A stretch of DNA of 64,000 nt from Stutzerimonas stutzeri (GCF_002890915.1 NZ_POUT01000005.1:223235-287234); one strand, 5' to 3'. Counted from the first letter of the stretch, positions 30,515-40,901 are shown. Numbers and translations: made by a program. Notes: generated by a model not told the origin, from the sequence alone.

Positions 30515-30549
30515 TAAAAGACGACGCCCCGGACGAGGCCGGGGCGTCG
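30515..30549 (-). terminator. Attenuator between fbpA- and fbpB-like genes
   Basis: CGACGCCCCGG (30522-30532) and CCGGGGCGTCG (30539-30549) form an 11-bp perfect stem. The minus-strand tail is TCTTTTATG, which is weak. The hairpin lies between the two cotranscribed genes and probably keeps permease below binding-protein level. Confidence 0.65.
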
Positions 30550-30607
30550 AGTATAACCGCAGCGGCGAACGTGGCGGCTGGCGCCTCACGTCACCGCTGG
30601 AGCGACA

Positions 30608-31609
30608 TCAGTTCCAGCCGACCCGATCCATCAGCTTGATGGCTTCGGCCTGGCGCTTGCCGGCCACTTCCACCGGAATGGTGTCGGCCTTGAAGTCGCC
30701 CCAGGCCGCCACTTCGGCGGAAGGCTTGACGCTAGGGTTGGCCGGGAACTCCATGTTGATGTCGGCGAAGATGTTCTGCGCCTCGGCGCTGCTCATCCAC
30801 TCCACCAGCTTGCGCGCCGCCTCAGGATGCGGGGCGTGCTTGGTCAGGCCGATGCCGGACAGGTTGACGTGCACGCCGCGATCGTTCTGGTTCGGCCAGA
30901 ACAGCTTGGCCTTGAGCTGCGGGTTCTGTTCATGCAGGCGGCCGAAGTAGTAGGTATTGACGATGCCGACGTCGCACTGGCCGGCATCGATGGCCTGGAC
31001 CAGGGCGGTATCGTCGGCGAACACGTCGGTGGCGAGGTTGTTCACCCAGCCCTTGAGGATCTGCTCGGTCTTCTCGACACCGTGGGTTTCGATCAGGGTG
31101 GCGGTCAGCGACTGGTTGTAGACCTTCTTGCTGGTGCGCAGGCACAGGCGGCCTTCCCAGTTCTTGTCGGCCAACGCTTCGTAGGTGCTCAGTTCGCCGT
31201 CCTTGACCCGCTCCGGCGAGTAGACGATGGTCCGCGCGCGCAGCGACAGGCCGGTCCAGGCGTCGCTGGAGGAACGGTATTGCGACGGGATGTTGTCCTT
31301 CACTACTTGCGAGTCGAGCGGCTGCAGGATGCCCATCTGCTCGGCCTGCCAGAGGTTGCCGCCGTCGACGGTCAGCAGCAGGTCGGCCGGCGTGTTCTCG
31401 CCTTCGGCCTTGATGCGGGCCATCAGCGGGGCTTCCTTGTCGGTGATGAACTTCACCGCGACACCGGTTTTCTGGGTGTAGGCGTCGAAGACGGGCTTGA
31501 TCAGCTCGTCGATCCGCGAGGAATAGACCACTACTTCATCGGCAGCCTGGACAGCGCTCGACAGCGCGGTGAGCGCCAGAGCGGCGAGTAAACCTTTGCT
31601 TGCCTGCAT
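30608..31609 (-). CDS. fbpA: Ferric iron ABC transporter substrate-binding protein
   Basis: 333 aa. A signal peptide ends SSAVQA and the mature start is [19 protein letters not shown]. The paired tyrosines of [12 protein letters not shown] near residue 220 are the Fe3+-binding tyrosines of the FbpA/HitA/FutA family. The lobes show typical class features ([18 protein letters not shown]). It delivers periplasmic iron to the fused permease downstream. An AT-rich Fur-like box lies 37 bp upstream of the start, so iron repression is likely. Confidence 0.92.
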   Translation of the reverse strand: MQASKGLLAALALTALSSAVQAADEVVVYSSRIDELIKPVFDAYTQKTGVAVKFITDKEAPLMARIKAEGENTPADLLLTVDGGNLWQAEQMGILQPLDSQVVKDNIPSQYRSSSDAWTGLSLRARTIVYSPERVKDGELSTYEALADKNWEGRLCLRTSKKVYNQSLTATLIETHGVEKTEQILKGWVNNLATDVFADDTALVQAIDAGQCDVGIVNTYYFGRLHEQNPQLKAKLFWPNQNDRGVHVNLSGIGLTKHAPHPEAARKLVEWMSSAEAQNIFADINMEFPANPSVKPSAEVAAWGDFKADTIPVEVAGKRQAEAIKLMDRVGWN

Positions 31610-31645
31610 GGAACAGCCTCTTTTTTATGAATTCGAATAGAGGCC

Positions 31646-31666
31646 AAATAATAGTGAATGTTATTT
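31646..31666 (-). promoter_or_regulatory. Candidate Fur box before fbpA
   Basis: AAATAATAG-TGAA-TGTTATTT is an AT-rich near-palindrome resembling the Fur consensus GATAATGATAATCATTATC. It lies 37-57 bp before the iron-binding-protein start and is the only such AT-rich stretch in this area. Confidence 0.55.
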
Positions 31667-31721
31667 CGCTTCTCAATGCGACAATGTGTGCACGTAATGC
31701 CTGGTAACCATCGCTTCGCCA

Positions 31722-32942
31722 TCAGGCCCGCGCCAACTCCGGTAGGTCGCCGCTCAGGCCCAGCGCCTGGCGCACGAACAGGGCTTTCGCCTCGGGCAGC
31801 GACTCCACGGCTTTCAGCCCGGCGTTACGCAGCCAGCGCAGCGGCAGCGGATCGGCCTGGAACAGCCGCTCGAAGCCTTCCATCGCCGCCATCATCGCCA
31901 GGTTGTGCGGCATGCGGCGACGCTCGAAACGGCTCAGCACGCGCAGGTCGGCCGGCGATTCACCACGCGCCAGCGCCGCTTCGAGCACTTCGGCGAGCAC
32001 CGCCGCATCCAGCAGGCCGAGGTTGACGCCCTGCCCCGCCAGGGGGTGGATGGTGTGTGCGGCATCGCCGATCAGCGCCAGGCCGGGCTGCACGTAGCGC
32101 TTGGCATGGCGCTGGCGCAGCGGAATGCACAACCGCGGGTCGACCTCGAGCACCGTGCCCAGGCGCTGTTCGAAGGTGCGGCCGAGTGCGGCGCGGAACG
32201 TCTCGTCGTCCAGCGCCATCAACCGATGCGCTTCATCCTCGGTGACCGACCAAACGATCGAACACCAGTGGCGGTCGCCGTCACGCTCCAGCGGCAGGAA
32301 CGCCAGCGGGCCGTCATCGGTGAAACGCTGCCAGGCCGTGCGCTGGTGCGGCTCGGCGCAGCGCACGCTGGTGACGATGGCCTGGTGCAGGTAATCCCAC
32401 TCGCGCGTCTCGCAGCCGGCCAGGCGCCGTACCGCGGAATGGGCGCCGTCGGCGGCGACCAGCAGCGGCGTGCGCAATTGCTGGCCGTCGGCCAGGCTCA
32501 GCAGCCAGCCTTCGTCGCCACGTTGCAGCCGCTCGAGCCGCGCGCCGGCGATCAGTTCGACCGAGCCACGCGCTTGCAACGCCTCCAGCAGCGCATCCTG
32601 CACCACCCGGTTCTCGACGATATGGCCGAGCACCTCGGCATGCACCGCCTCGGCCGAGAAATGGATCTGCCCGGTACCCGAGCCGTCCCAGACGCGCATG
32701 TCGGTGTAGGGGCTGGCCCGCCGCGCGGCGATCCCCGGCCAGGCGCCGACGCGCTGGAGAATCCGCTGGCTGGCGGCGGACAGTGCGCTGACCCGCGGCT
32801 CGAAGGCGGCCTGGGCGTCGAACGGAAGCACCTCGAGCGGGCCGGCATCGACCACCACGATCTTCAGCCCGCAGCCTTCCAGCGCCAGGGCCAGGGTGCT
32901 GCCGACCATTCCGGCACCGACGATGATCAGATCCGCTTGCAT
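31722..32942 (-). CDS. ubiI: FAD-dependent ubiquinone hydroxylase (VisC/UbiI-like)
   Basis: 406 aa. The Rossmann motif is IIVGAGMVGSTLAL at the N-terminus. The mid motif is LLVAADGAHSAVRRLAG and the second FAD motif is LIGDAAHTIHPLAGQGVNLG. These are the signatures of UbiH/UbiI/UbiF hydroxylases. Two ATGs stand in tandem; the second is preferred because GGGAG lies 7 bases before it (4 before the first). The gene is immediately downstream of ubiH, pepP and ygfB as in E. coli visC (ubiI). It is thought to hydroxylate the C5 position of the quinone ring. Confidence 0.9.
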   Translation of the reverse strand: MQADLIIVGAGMVGSTLALALEGCGLKIVVVDAGPLEVLPFDAQAAFEPRVSALSAASQRILQRVGAWPGIAARRASPYTDMRVWDGSGTGQIHFSAEAVHAEVLGHIVENRVVQDALLEALQARGSVELIAGARLERLQRGDEGWLLSLADGQQLRTPLLVAADGAHSAVRRLAGCETREWDYLHQAIVTSVRCAEPHQRTAWQRFTDDGPLAFLPLERDGDRHWCSIVWSVTEDEAHRLMALDDETFRAALGRTFEQRLGTVLEVDPRLCIPLRQRHAKRYVQPGLALIGDAAHTIHPLAGQGVNLGLLDAAVLAEVLEAALARGESPADLRVLSRFERRRMPHNLAMMAAMEGFERLFQADPLPLRWLRNAGLKAVESLPEAKALFVRQALGLSGDLPELARA

Positions 32943-33008
32943 CATATGTCTCCCGGCTGCCGCGGCTGCGGCTTGAGTCGAAGTTAGAGGGCCCGAGGGT
33001 TGCGCCGA

Positions 33009-34187
33009 TCAGCCGGCGCGCGTGCCCAAGCCCATCGCCTGACGGGCGAACCAGCGCTTGGCCGGCGGCGCCAGGTCGAGGCCGATCAGGCCCAGGTTGC
33101 GCCCGGCGGCGGTCAGCGGCGCGGAGTCGCCGAACAGCCGGGTGAGCTGATCGGAAAAACCGACGGTCAGCCGCTGGTCGAGACGCTGGCGGCGGGCATA
33201 GTCCTGCAGCGTTGCCAGGTCGCCGAGCCCGGCAGTGCTGCGCAGCAGCGCGGCACTCAGCGCGTCGACGTCGCGCAGCGACAGGTTGTAGCCCTGGCCG
33301 GCGATCGGATGCAGGCTGTGCGCGGCGTTGCCGAGCACCACCAGGCCTGAACGCACCTGCTCCTCGGCCTCGACCAGCGCCAGCGGATAGAGGTGCCGCG
33401 CCCCGACCTGCTGCAGGGTGCCGAGCCGATAGCCGAAGGCGTCCTGCAGCTCGGCGAGAAACTGCGCCTCGTGCAACTGCGCCAGCCGTGCGGCATCGGC
33501 CGGGGCACGGCTCCAGACCAGCGCGCAGCGGTCGTCCTGCAGCGGCAGCAGCGCCATCGGCCCGTCCGCGGTGAAGCGTTCGAAGGCCCGCCCGCCGTGC
33601 GGCTTGCCCGGCGTGACGTTGGCAATCAGCGCTGTCTGCCCATAAGGCCGGCGCAGGATCTGGATACCGAGCTGCTCGCGCAGCCCCGAGCGGCCACCGT
33701 CGGCCAGTACGGCCAAGGCGCAGTCCAGCTGCTGCCCGTCGGTGAAGGTCAGGCGATAGCCGTCGGCAGCGGGCACGAGCCGATCGACCTCGGCCGGGCA
33801 ATGGCGCACCACCACCACGTCATCCAGCGCCTGCCACAGGCAATGGCCGATCCAGGCGTTTTCCACCACGTAGCCCAGTGCCTCGACCCCTTCGCTGCCT
33901 GCATCCAGCCGCGCGGCGCCGAAACGCCCGCGTTCGGAGACATGGATGCGCAGGATCGGCTCGGCGCGCTCGGCGATCCGCTCCCACAGGCCGAGGCGCT
34001 GGTAGATCAGCCGGGTACCGTAGGACAGCGCGGTGGAGCGCGCGTCGTAGCTCGGCTGGTATTCGTGGCCGGGCTCGAACGGCTCGATCAGATGGATGCG
34101 CCAGCCGCGCTCACGCGCGCCCTGCTGCAGGGCTACCGCCAGGCTGGCGCCGACCAGGCCGCCGCCGATGATTGCCAGGCCGTTCAA
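33009..34187 (-). CDS. ubiH: 2-octaprenyl-6-methoxyphenol hydroxylase UbiH
   Basis: 392 aa. The FAD motif is LAIIGGGLVGASLAVAL, with ADGGRSGLREQLG in the middle and VLGNAAHSLHPIAGQGYNLS near the C-terminus. GNAAH in place of GDAAH is normal for UbiH. It hydroxylates the ubiquinone precursor in the membrane-associated Ubi complex. One base separates its start from the pepP stop, so the genes are translationally close. Confidence 0.93.
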   Translation of the reverse strand: MNGLAIIGGGLVGASLAVALQQGARERGWRIHLIEPFEPGHEYQPSYDARSTALSYGTRLIYQRLGLWERIAERAEPILRIHVSERGRFGAARLDAGSEGVEALGYVVENAWIGHCLWQALDDVVVVRHCPAEVDRLVPAADGYRLTFTDGQQLDCALAVLADGGRSGLREQLGIQILRRPYGQTALIANVTPGKPHGGRAFERFTADGPMALLPLQDDRCALVWSRAPADAARLAQLHEAQFLAELQDAFGYRLGTLQQVGARHLYPLALVEAEEQVRSGLVVLGNAAHSLHPIAGQGYNLSLRDVDALSAALLRSTAGLGDLATLQDYARRQRLDQRLTVGFSDQLTRLFGDSAPLTAAGRNLGLIGLDLAPPAKRWFARQAMGLGTRAG

Positions 34188-34188
34188 G

Positions 34189-35523
<1,335 letters not shown>

Positions 35524-35539
35524 GAGCGGGACGACTTCC

Positions 35540-36094
35540 TCAGTGCAGGGAGGGCTTGGCGACCGGCGCAACCGGCTTGGCACATTCGGTGAACAGCAGC
35601 AGCGGTGCGACGCGCAGGTATTCCATCACTTCCATATAGTCGTTCTCGCCGTCCTCGGATTCCTCCAGCGAATCCTGGATCTGCGCGATGGCGGACAGGT
35701 CCTGCAGCACCTCCACGGCCTCGGTGCTGAGCGCGCGGTCGCCGGCGGTGAGACCGAAACCGGCGAGGAAGCCCTGGCACCACTGGCCCAGCGCGATGGC
35801 ACGCTCGCTCAACGGGGTGTCGTCGCTGGGCAGCAGCAGGACGATGGCGATATCGTCGCCGGCGAGCTCGCCCTTGACCATCTCCTGCAGGCCGATCAGC
35901 GCCTGGCGGATGCTGTCCTGGGGCGCTTCGCCGAGCAGGTCGGCGGCATCGGTCAGCCAGGGCTCGACATCGAACCCGGCACCGGCGCAACTGCGCCCGA
36001 GCAACAGGCCATGCAGCTCGGCGGGAGAGACGGCTTGGGGGGCGCCGGCCAGAAGTGTGGCGAAGGCAGCATAGGGGGAATTCTGAATCGACAT
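35540..36094 (-). CDS. ygfB: YgfB/YecA (UPF0149) family protein
   Basis: 184 aa. The start [19 protein letters not shown] is chosen over one five codons upstream because the family begins there. Hallmarks are [27 protein letters not shown], and an acidic stretch [25 protein letters not shown]. It is a helical cytoplasmic protein first in the ygfB-pepP-ubiH-ubiI operon. In P. aeruginosa YgfB lowers expression of the amidase gene ampDh3 and so affects beta-lactam resistance. Whether it acts on ampDh2 in this window is unknown. Confidence 0.9.
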   Translation of the reverse strand: MSIQNSPYAAFATLLAGAPQAVSPAELHGLLLGRSCAGAGFDVEPWLTDAADLLGEAPQDSIRQALIGLQEMVKGELAGDDIAIVLLLPSDDTPLSERAIALGQWCQGFLAGFGLTAGDRALSTEAVEVLQDLSAIAQIQDSLEESEDGENDYMEVMEYLRVAPLLLFTECAKPVAPVAKPSLH

Positions 36095-36224
36095 GGCAGC
36101 TAGGCGCACGCGGGCGCAATGACTAGAATGAAGGCTTCGTATCCTAGCACCGGCGGCGGCGGCAAGACCATCGAAGTCCCCCGGGCATCGCCTCCGTCTT
36201 CACCTATGCCGCAACAGGAATCCC

Positions 36225-36434
36225 ATGGAAGACGCCGATCTGAAAGTGCTGACCGCCAAGCTGGAACAGCTGATTCAGCGCATCGAGCAACTCAAGGCAC
36301 AGAATCGCCTGCTGCTGGCCAACGAGCAGGCATGGCGCGAGGAACGCGCTCATCTGATCGAAAAGAACGAAATGGCCCGGTTGAAGGTCGAAGCGATGAT
36401 TTCGCGCCTGAAAGCCCTGGAGCAGGACTCATGA
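36225..36434 (+). CDS. TIGR02449 family (ZapB-like) small coiled-coil protein
   Basis: 69 aa and almost entirely coiled coil: MEDADLKVLTAKLEQLIQRI..., heptads with leucine/isoleucine at a/d positions and no membrane segment. It lies directly before zapA and overlaps it by 4 bp (ATGA). The position and heptad pattern match the small TIGR02449 proteins of gammaproteobacteria, which resemble the division factor ZapB. A role with ZapA at the Z ring is plausible but not shown. Confidence 0.88.
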   Translation: MEDADLKVLTAKLEQLIQRIEQLKAQNRLLLANEQAWREERAHLIEKNEMARLKVEAMISRLKALEQDS

Positions 36435-36745
36435 CCCAACCGAACACCGTCACCGTGCACATCATGGACAAGGAATACTGCATCGCCTGTCCGCCCGAGG
36501 AACGCAGCAACCTGGAAGGCGCCGCGCGCTACCTGGACCGCAAGATGCGCGAGATCCGCAGCAGCGGCAAGGTCATCGGCGCCGACCGCGTGGCGGTGAT
36601 GGCCGCGCTGAACATCACCCATGAACTGCTGCACAAGCATGATCGCCTGGACGCCGAAGCCAACAGCGCGCGCGAGCACGTGCGCATGCTGCTGGAGCGC
36701 GTCGACAGCGCCCTGGCCACCGATCCGAACCCGTCCGGCAACTGA
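36431..36745 (+). CDS. zapA: Cell division protein ZapA
   Basis: 104 aa. The N-terminal globular part is VTVHIMDKEYCIACPPEERSNL, followed by AARYLDRKMREIRSSGKVIG and DRVAVMAALNITHELL. The C-terminal coiled coil runs from about residue 65. ZapA tetramers bundle FtsZ filaments. The order zapB-like, zapA, 6S RNA, fthC is conserved in gammaproteobacteria and strengthens all four calls. Confidence 0.94.
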   Translation: MTQPNTVTVHIMDKEYCIACPPEERSNLEGAARYLDRKMREIRSSGKVIGADRVAVMAALNITHELLHKHDRLDAEANSAREHVRMLLERVDSALATDPNPSGN

Positions 36746-36813
36746 TGCTCGGCTGGAAGCGGCCCGGCAACGCGACTCCCGACGAAACGAGAACAGCCAC
36801 GGGCGTATTGCGA

Positions 36814-36819
36814 TATAAT
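36814..36819 (+). promoter_or_regulatory. -10 element of the 6S RNA gene
   Basis: A consensus TATAAT lies about 8 bp before the predicted 6S start. The -35 region is weak, so the exact promoter class is not certain. Confidence 0.55.
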
Positions 36820-36826
36820 CCGCGCA

Positions 36827-37003
36827 ACTCCCTGGCATGTGCGCCAGTCGGCGATGACCCTCTCCCGATAAGCAACACCATGGAGGCTACATGTGGGACC
36901 GGTGTGCATGTCCGCCTGACGGAAAGCCTGAAGGTTCTCTGTAGTCGCCACCTTGAACTCTCGGGTTCAAGGGCCTACGCTGGCAGCGGCATGCTGGGGA
37001 GCC
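36827..37003 (+). ncRNA. ssrS: 6S RNA
   Basis: About 177 nt. The ends pair: CTCCCTGGCATG near the 5' end with CATGCTGGGGAG (36990-37001) at the 3' end, with G-U pairs. Conserved internal segments include GCGATGACCCTCTCCCG, CATGTCCGCCTGACGGAAAG and the hairpin CCTTGAACTCTCGGGTTCAAGG. Placement between zapA and fthC is the classical ssrS locus. 6S RNA mimics an open promoter and binds RNA polymerase-sigma70 in stationary phase. The exact ends are estimated. Confidence 0.92.
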
Positions 37004-37010
37004 ACTTCCA

Positions 37011-37616
37011 ATGATTCTGGCCGAAGGCCTCTCGCGTCCGGCGCTACGTCGCACCCTGCGACAGGTACGCCGCCGGCTCAGTCCCGCCCAGCAACGTCTC
37101 GCCGCCCGGCGACTCTACCGGCAACTGGCCCAGCACCCGCTGTTCCGTCGCGCCCGGCACATCGCGTTCTACCTGCCCAACGATGGCGAGATCGATCCCC
37201 GTCCGCTGCTGCGTGCAGCCCAGCGGCGTGGCAAGGCCACCTACCTGCCGGTACTCAATCCCTGGCCACGCACGCGCATGGTGTTCCAGCGCATCGCCGC
37301 CAGCGAGCGGCTGCGGCCGAACCGCTTCCGCATCCCCGAGCCGCATTTCTGCGCTGCCCGGCAATGCCCGCCATGGGCGCTGGATCTGCTGCTGATGCCC
37401 CTGGTGGGTTTTGATGAAAGCGGCGGGCGGCTGGGAATGGGCGGCGGTTTCTATGACCGCAGCCTGGCGTATCGTTCGAGGCGCAAAAAAAGTCACAAAC
37501 CGACACTTTTGGGCCTAGCGCATGAATGCCAGAAAGTCGACCGGTTGTCCTTGGAAAGCTGGGATGTGCCCTTGCAGGCTACCGTTACGGACCGCGGCTG
37601 GTACGCCGGGAGATGA
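37011..37616 (+). CDS. fthC: 5-formyltetrahydrofolate cyclo-ligase
   Basis: 201 aa. The N-terminus RRTLRQVRRRLSPAQQRLAA and the motif RHIAFYLPNDGEID are typical. The ATP/substrate region is LLLMPLVGFDESGGRLGMGGGFYDRSLA, which in the family carries the GxGGGxYD signature. It converts 5-formyl-THF to 5,10-methenyl-THF with ATP, which suits the one-carbon theme of the gcv genes in this window. It follows 6S RNA and may be cotranscribed with it. Confidence 0.94.
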   Translation: MILAEGLSRPALRRTLRQVRRRLSPAQQRLAARRLYRQLAQHPLFRRARHIAFYLPNDGEIDPRPLLRAAQRRGKATYLPVLNPWPRTRMVFQRIAASERLRPNRFRIPEPHFCAARQCPPWALDLLLMPLVGFDESGGRLGMGGGFYDRSLAYRSRRKKSHKPTLLGLAHECQKVDRLSLESWDVPLQATVTDRGWYAGR

Positions 37617-37642
37617 ATCGGCCGCGTCCCTGCGGCATGCGA

Positions 37643-37795
37643 TCAGTGTTGCTGGGTTTGCTGCACCTGAATCACCGGAGCCGTGCCGGCCGTCTCGCCG
37701 TGGCGCTCCCAGAGGCTCTGCGTGTAGCCCGTGGTAACTACGCCCAGGCCGAAGATGAAGATCAAAACCCAAAGAATATCTGGCTTGCGTTTCAT
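37643..37795 (-). CDS. Small single-pass membrane protein, 50 aa
   Basis: MKRKPDILWVLIFIFGLGVV... has a basic start, one transmembrane helix (about residues 8-22) and a periplasmic tail rich in Gln and Thr. A strong site GGGGGAGG lies a few bases before the ATG. It converges on fthC. Small proteins of this form are common near fthC in Pseudomonas, but I know no function. Confidence 0.7.
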   Translation of the reverse strand: MKRKPDILWVLIFIFGLGVVTTGYTQSLWERHGETAGTAPVIQVQQTQQH

Positions 37796-37990
37796 ATGCT
37801 CGCCTCCCCCTAACAGGCGAATCTTTCCGTCGAGTCGGTGTGATTTATCGTTCTAGAGACTCGATAGGCCACCTTACAGCCGCGGCATTTTCCGTTAAGC
37901 CTCGGCACTGCGCAAACAGGTATTGCAGCCGATTGTCGGAGTTTTTGCCATCATGGTCTGATCGAACCGACGAGGCAGGAGGCAAAGTCC

Positions 37991-38440
37991 ATGCCGTATT
38001 GGCTAATGAAGTCCGAACCGGACGAATTTTCCATCCAGGACCTGAAGAAGCAGGGCAGCGGGCGCTGGGATGGCGTACGCAATTACCAGGCGCGCAACTT
38101 CCTGCGCGAGATGCACGAGGGCGACCTGTTCTTCTTCTACCATTCGAGCTGTGCCGAACCCGGTATCGCCGGCATCGGCCGCATCACCCGTGCCGCCTAC
38201 CCCGACCCCAGCGCACTGCAGCCGGAAAGCCCCTATCACGACCCCAAAGCCAGCGCCGAAAAGAATCCCTGGAGCGCCGTCGACGTCGGCTTCGTCGAAG
38301 CCTTCGCCACGCCGCTCCAGCTGGCCCGCCTGAAGGCCGCGCCGGCATTGCAGCAACTTGCCCTGGTGCAGAAGGGCAGCCGCCTGTCGGTCATGCCGGT
38401 GAGCGAGGGCGAATGGGCGGCGATCCTGGCGCTGCGCTGA
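37991..38440 (+). CDS. EVE domain protein
   Basis: 149 aa forming one EVE (PUA-like) domain. The start MPYWLMKSEPDEFSIQDL and the motif RWDGVRNYQARNFLREM are diagnostic, with GDLFFFYHSSCAEPGIAGI in the core. The aromatic cage of EVE proteins reads modified bases in DNA or RNA. The ribosome site AGGAGG lies 10 bases upstream. It stands alone here and is not fused to a restriction domain, so a housekeeping role is as likely as a defence role. Confidence 0.93.
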   Translation: MPYWLMKSEPDEFSIQDLKKQGSGRWDGVRNYQARNFLREMHEGDLFFFYHSSCAEPGIAGIGRITRAAYPDPSALQPESPYHDPKASAEKNPWSAVDVGFVEAFATPLQLARLKAAPALQQLALVQKGSRLSVMPVSEGEWAAILALR

Positions 38441-38455
38441 GCCCGTGCAGGCGGA

Positions 38456-38857
38456 TTACTGGATGATCAGGTTGTTGAACAGCAGATCATCCACCAGCGG
38501 CTTGCCCTCCTCCTGCTCCAGCACCTCGCGCACCTGCTTCAAAGCCTCCTGGCGCAACTGCTCCTTGGCCTCGACACTGCCCAGGGTCTCGTCGGTCTGC
38601 TGCGAGAAGAGCATGACCAGCTGGTTGCGGATCAGCGGCTCATGGTGTTTGACCCGCTCCTCCGCCTCCTTGCTGGCGACCCGCAAGGCGACATCGGCCT
38701 TGTAGTACTTGAGCCGCTCGCCGGAACCGTAGTTGCCGACCATCGCCGGGGTCAGAGCGTAATAGAGCGTCTGGTTGGCGGCCTCGCCGGCCGAGTCCTG
38801 CGCAAAGGCCGGGCCCGCCAGGAGGAAACAGACAAACAGGGAGATGATGCGCTTCAC
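38456..38857 (-). CDS. FliL-like periplasmic protein
   Basis: 133 aa from a GTG start, chosen because TTGGAGC stands before it and a signal peptide (KRIISLFVCFLLAGPAFAQ) begins there. The mature part has YYALTPAMVGNYGSGERLKYYKADVALRV and, near the end, QEEGKPLVDDLLFNNLIIQ, which fits the C-terminal domain of FliL (stomatin-like fold). Unlike true FliL it lacks a retained inner-membrane helix. Flagellar genes are absent around it, so its role is unclear. Confidence 0.8.
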   Translation of the reverse strand: MKRIISLFVCFLLAGPAFAQDSAGEAANQTLYYALTPAMVGNYGSGERLKYYKADVALRVASKEAEERVKHHEPLIRNQLVMLFSQQTDETLGSVEAKEQLRQEALKQVREVLEQEEGKPLVDDLLFNNLIIQ

Positions 38858-39057
38858 GGGACTGCTCCAAGGAAAATCCGCCGTCAGCATAACCAGTGCC
38901 GGCGCCCCGCCCAAGCCCGCCGCTTATACGCCACCATTACAGCCGGCGATGCTGATTGCCTCGCGGCCCCGCCCCTCTAGACTTGACGAGCCAAGAACAG
39001 TCGAGCCCTCTCTCGCCGGGTCGCCCGTGCTCCCGGCCAGTCGAATAAGGAAAAGCG

Positions 39058-40038
39058 ATGAAAGCCGTCCTGTGCAAAGCCTTCGGCCCGGCCGAAAACC
39101 TGGTCCTCGAAGAGATCGCCTCGCCGTCGATCAAGCCGAACGAGATCCTCCTCGAGGTGCATGCCGCCGGGGTCAACTTTCCCGATACCCTGATGATCGA
39201 GGGCAGGTACCAGTTCAAACCGCCGTTCCCATTCTCGCCCGGCGGCGAAGCCGCCGGGGTGGTCGCCGCGCTCGGTGAAAAGGTCAGCCACCTCAAGGTT
39301 GGCGATCGGGTCATGGCGCTGACCGGCTGGGGCAGCTTCGCCGAACAGGTGGCGGTGGCCGGCAGCAACGCGCTGCCGATTCCGCCGAGCATGGATTTCG
39401 CCACCGCCGCGGCCTTCAGCATGACCTACGGCACCTCGATGCACGCGCTCAAGCAGCGCGCCAATCTGCAGCCCGGGGAAACCCTGCTGGTGCTGGGCGC
39501 CTCCGGTGGTGTCGGCCTGGCGGCCGTGGAGATCGGCAAGGCCATGGGCGCGCGGGTGATCGCCGCCGCCTCGACTGCCGAGAAGCTGGAGGTGGCGAAG
39601 AATGCCGGCGCCGACGAACTGATCAACTACAGCGAAAGCAGCCTGCGCGAGCGCCTGAAGGAACTCACCGGTGGCCAGGGCGTCGACGTGATCTACGACC
39701 CGGTGGGCGGTGCGCTGTTCGAAGAGGCGTTTCGCAGCATCGCCTGGAACGGTCGCATGCTGGTGGTCGGCTTTGCCGCCGGCGGCGATATCCCGGCGCT
39801 GCCGGCCAACCTGCCGCTGCTCAAGGGTGCAGCGCTGATCGGCGTGTTCTGGGGCGCCTTCGCCCAGCGCCAGCCGCAGGACAATGCCGCGAACTTCCGC
39901 CAGCTGTTCGCCTGGCATGCCGAGGGCAAGCTCAAACCGCTGGTGTCGCAACGCTTCACGCTGGCAGAAGCCGGCCAGGCCATCGCCACGCTGGGCCAGC
40001 GCAAGGCGGTCGGCAAGCTGGTGGTGCAGGTGCGCTGA
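39058..40038 (+). CDS. NADPH:quinone oxidoreductase, zinc-independent MDR family
   Basis: 326 aa. The N-terminal GroES-like domain has VHAAGVNFPDTLMIEGRYQ. The Rossmann motif is LVLGASGGVGLAAVEIGKA near residue 145 and the later part has VIYDPVGGALFEEAFR. It lacks the cysteine lobe for structural zinc, as quinone oxidoreductases do. It probably reduces quinones or related enones with NADPH. It stands as a single gene between the FliL-like gene and secB. Confidence 0.9.
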   Translation: MKAVLCKAFGPAENLVLEEIASPSIKPNEILLEVHAAGVNFPDTLMIEGRYQFKPPFPFSPGGEAAGVVAALGEKVSHLKVGDRVMALTGWGSFAEQVAVAGSNALPIPPSMDFATAAAFSMTYGTSMHALKQRANLQPGETLLVLGASGGVGLAAVEIGKAMGARVIAAASTAEKLEVAKNAGADELINYSESSLRERLKELTGGQGVDVIYDPVGGALFEEAFRSIAWNGRMLVVGFAAGGDIPALPANLPLLKGAALIGVFWGAFAQRQPQDNAANFRQLFAWHAEGKLKPLVSQRFTLAEAGQAIATLGQRKAVGKLVVQVR

Positions 40039-40055
40039 AACGCGCCGGTGGGGAA

Positions 40056-40082
40056 TGCAGGAAGCGCCTGGCGCCTCCTGCA
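40056..40082. terminator. Hairpin in the convergent oxidoreductase/secB gap
   Basis: TGCAGGA pairs with TCCTGCA, with an inner GCGCC/GGCGC. No T-run follows on either side, but it is placed to serve both converging genes. Confidence 0.4.
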
Positions 40083-40095
40083 CGATCCGAGCGGA

Positions 40096-40587
40096 TCAGT
40101 GAGCGGTAGCGGGCGCTTCGCCGGCGTTCTGCATGCGCGCCATTTCCTGGGCGTAGAGGGCATCGAAGTTCACCGGCGCCAGCATCAGGGCCGGGAACGA
40201 GCCGCGCGTAACCAGGTTGTCCAACGCTTCGCGGGCATACGGGAAGAGGATGTTCGGGCAGAACGCACCAAGCGTGTGGCTCATCGCAGCCGCTTCCAGG
40301 CCCTTGATCAGGAAAATGCCGGCCTGCTGCACTTCGGCGATGAAGGCCACTTCCTCGCCGGTCTTGACGGTCACCGACAGGGTCAGCACCACCTCATGGA
40401 AGTCGCCTTCCAGCGCCTTCTGCTTGGTGTTCAGGTCCAGCGCGACACTCGGATTCCATTCCTGGCGGAAGATTTCCGGGCTCTTCGGCGCCTCGAACGA
40501 CAGGTCGCGGACATAGATGCGCTGCAGGGAGAACTGCGCGCCCTGTTCGGTTTGCGCCGCGGCGCCGTTGTTTGCTTGTTCGCTCAT
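40096..40587 (-). CDS. secB: Protein-export chaperone SecB
   Basis: 163 aa, the P. aeruginosa length. Conserved parts are [49 protein letters not shown] and [20 protein letters not shown]. The acidic N-terminus and Q/A-rich tail are usual. The tetramer keeps preproteins unfolded and hands them to SecA. It is last in the leftward rhodanese-grxC-secB group. Confidence 0.96.
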   Translation of the reverse strand: MSEQANNGAAAQTEQGAQFSLQRIYVRDLSFEAPKSPEIFRQEWNPSVALDLNTKQKALEGDFHEVVLTLSVTVKTGEEVAFIAEVQQAGIFLIKGLEAAAMSHTLGAFCPNILFPYAREALDNLVTRGSFPALMLAPVNFDALYAQEMARMQNAGEAPATAH

Positions 40588-40644
40588 GGGTAAGAACCTT
40601 CTGGTTGTGCGTGTCGTGTTCGAGTTGTTGCGCAAGCGGTAGCG

Positions 40645-40899
40645 TCAGGCCTGCAGCAATGCGTCCAGGCGCCCGGCGCGCTCCAGCGCATGCAGATCGT
40701 CGCAACCACCGACGTGCTGCTCGCCGATCCAGATCTGCGGCACCGAGGTGCGCCCGGCCTTGCTGGCCATTTCGGCACGCAGGGCGGGCTTGCCATCCAC
40801 GGGGATTTCCTCATAGGCGACCTGCTTGCGTTCGAGCAGCGCCTTGGCACGAATGCAGAACGGACACCAGGCGGTGGTATAGATGACGACCTTGGGCAT
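40645..40899 (-). CDS. grxC: Glutaredoxin 3
   Basis: 84 aa with a thioredoxin fold. The dithiol active site CPFC is in IYTTAWCPFCIRAKALL, and the glutathione-binding parts are TSVPQIWIG and GGCDDL. It reduces disulfides and mixed disulfides with glutathione. It lies 2 bp after the rhodanese gene and before secB. Confidence 0.95.
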   Translation of the reverse strand: MPKVVIYTTAWCPFCIRAKALLERKQVAYEEIPVDGKPALRAEMASKAGRTSVPQIWIGEQHVGGCDDLHALERAGRLDALLQA

Positions 40900-40901
40900 G
40901 A

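Noticed and set aside
33009..34187. UbiH with GNAAH instead of GDAAH as an inactivating change
   Set aside because: UbiH proteins, including E. coli UbiH, normally have N at this place.
37991..38440. EVE protein as part of a defence system
   Set aside because: It is a stand-alone small EVE protein in a conserved housekeeping neighbourhood, with no restriction or nuclease partner nearby.
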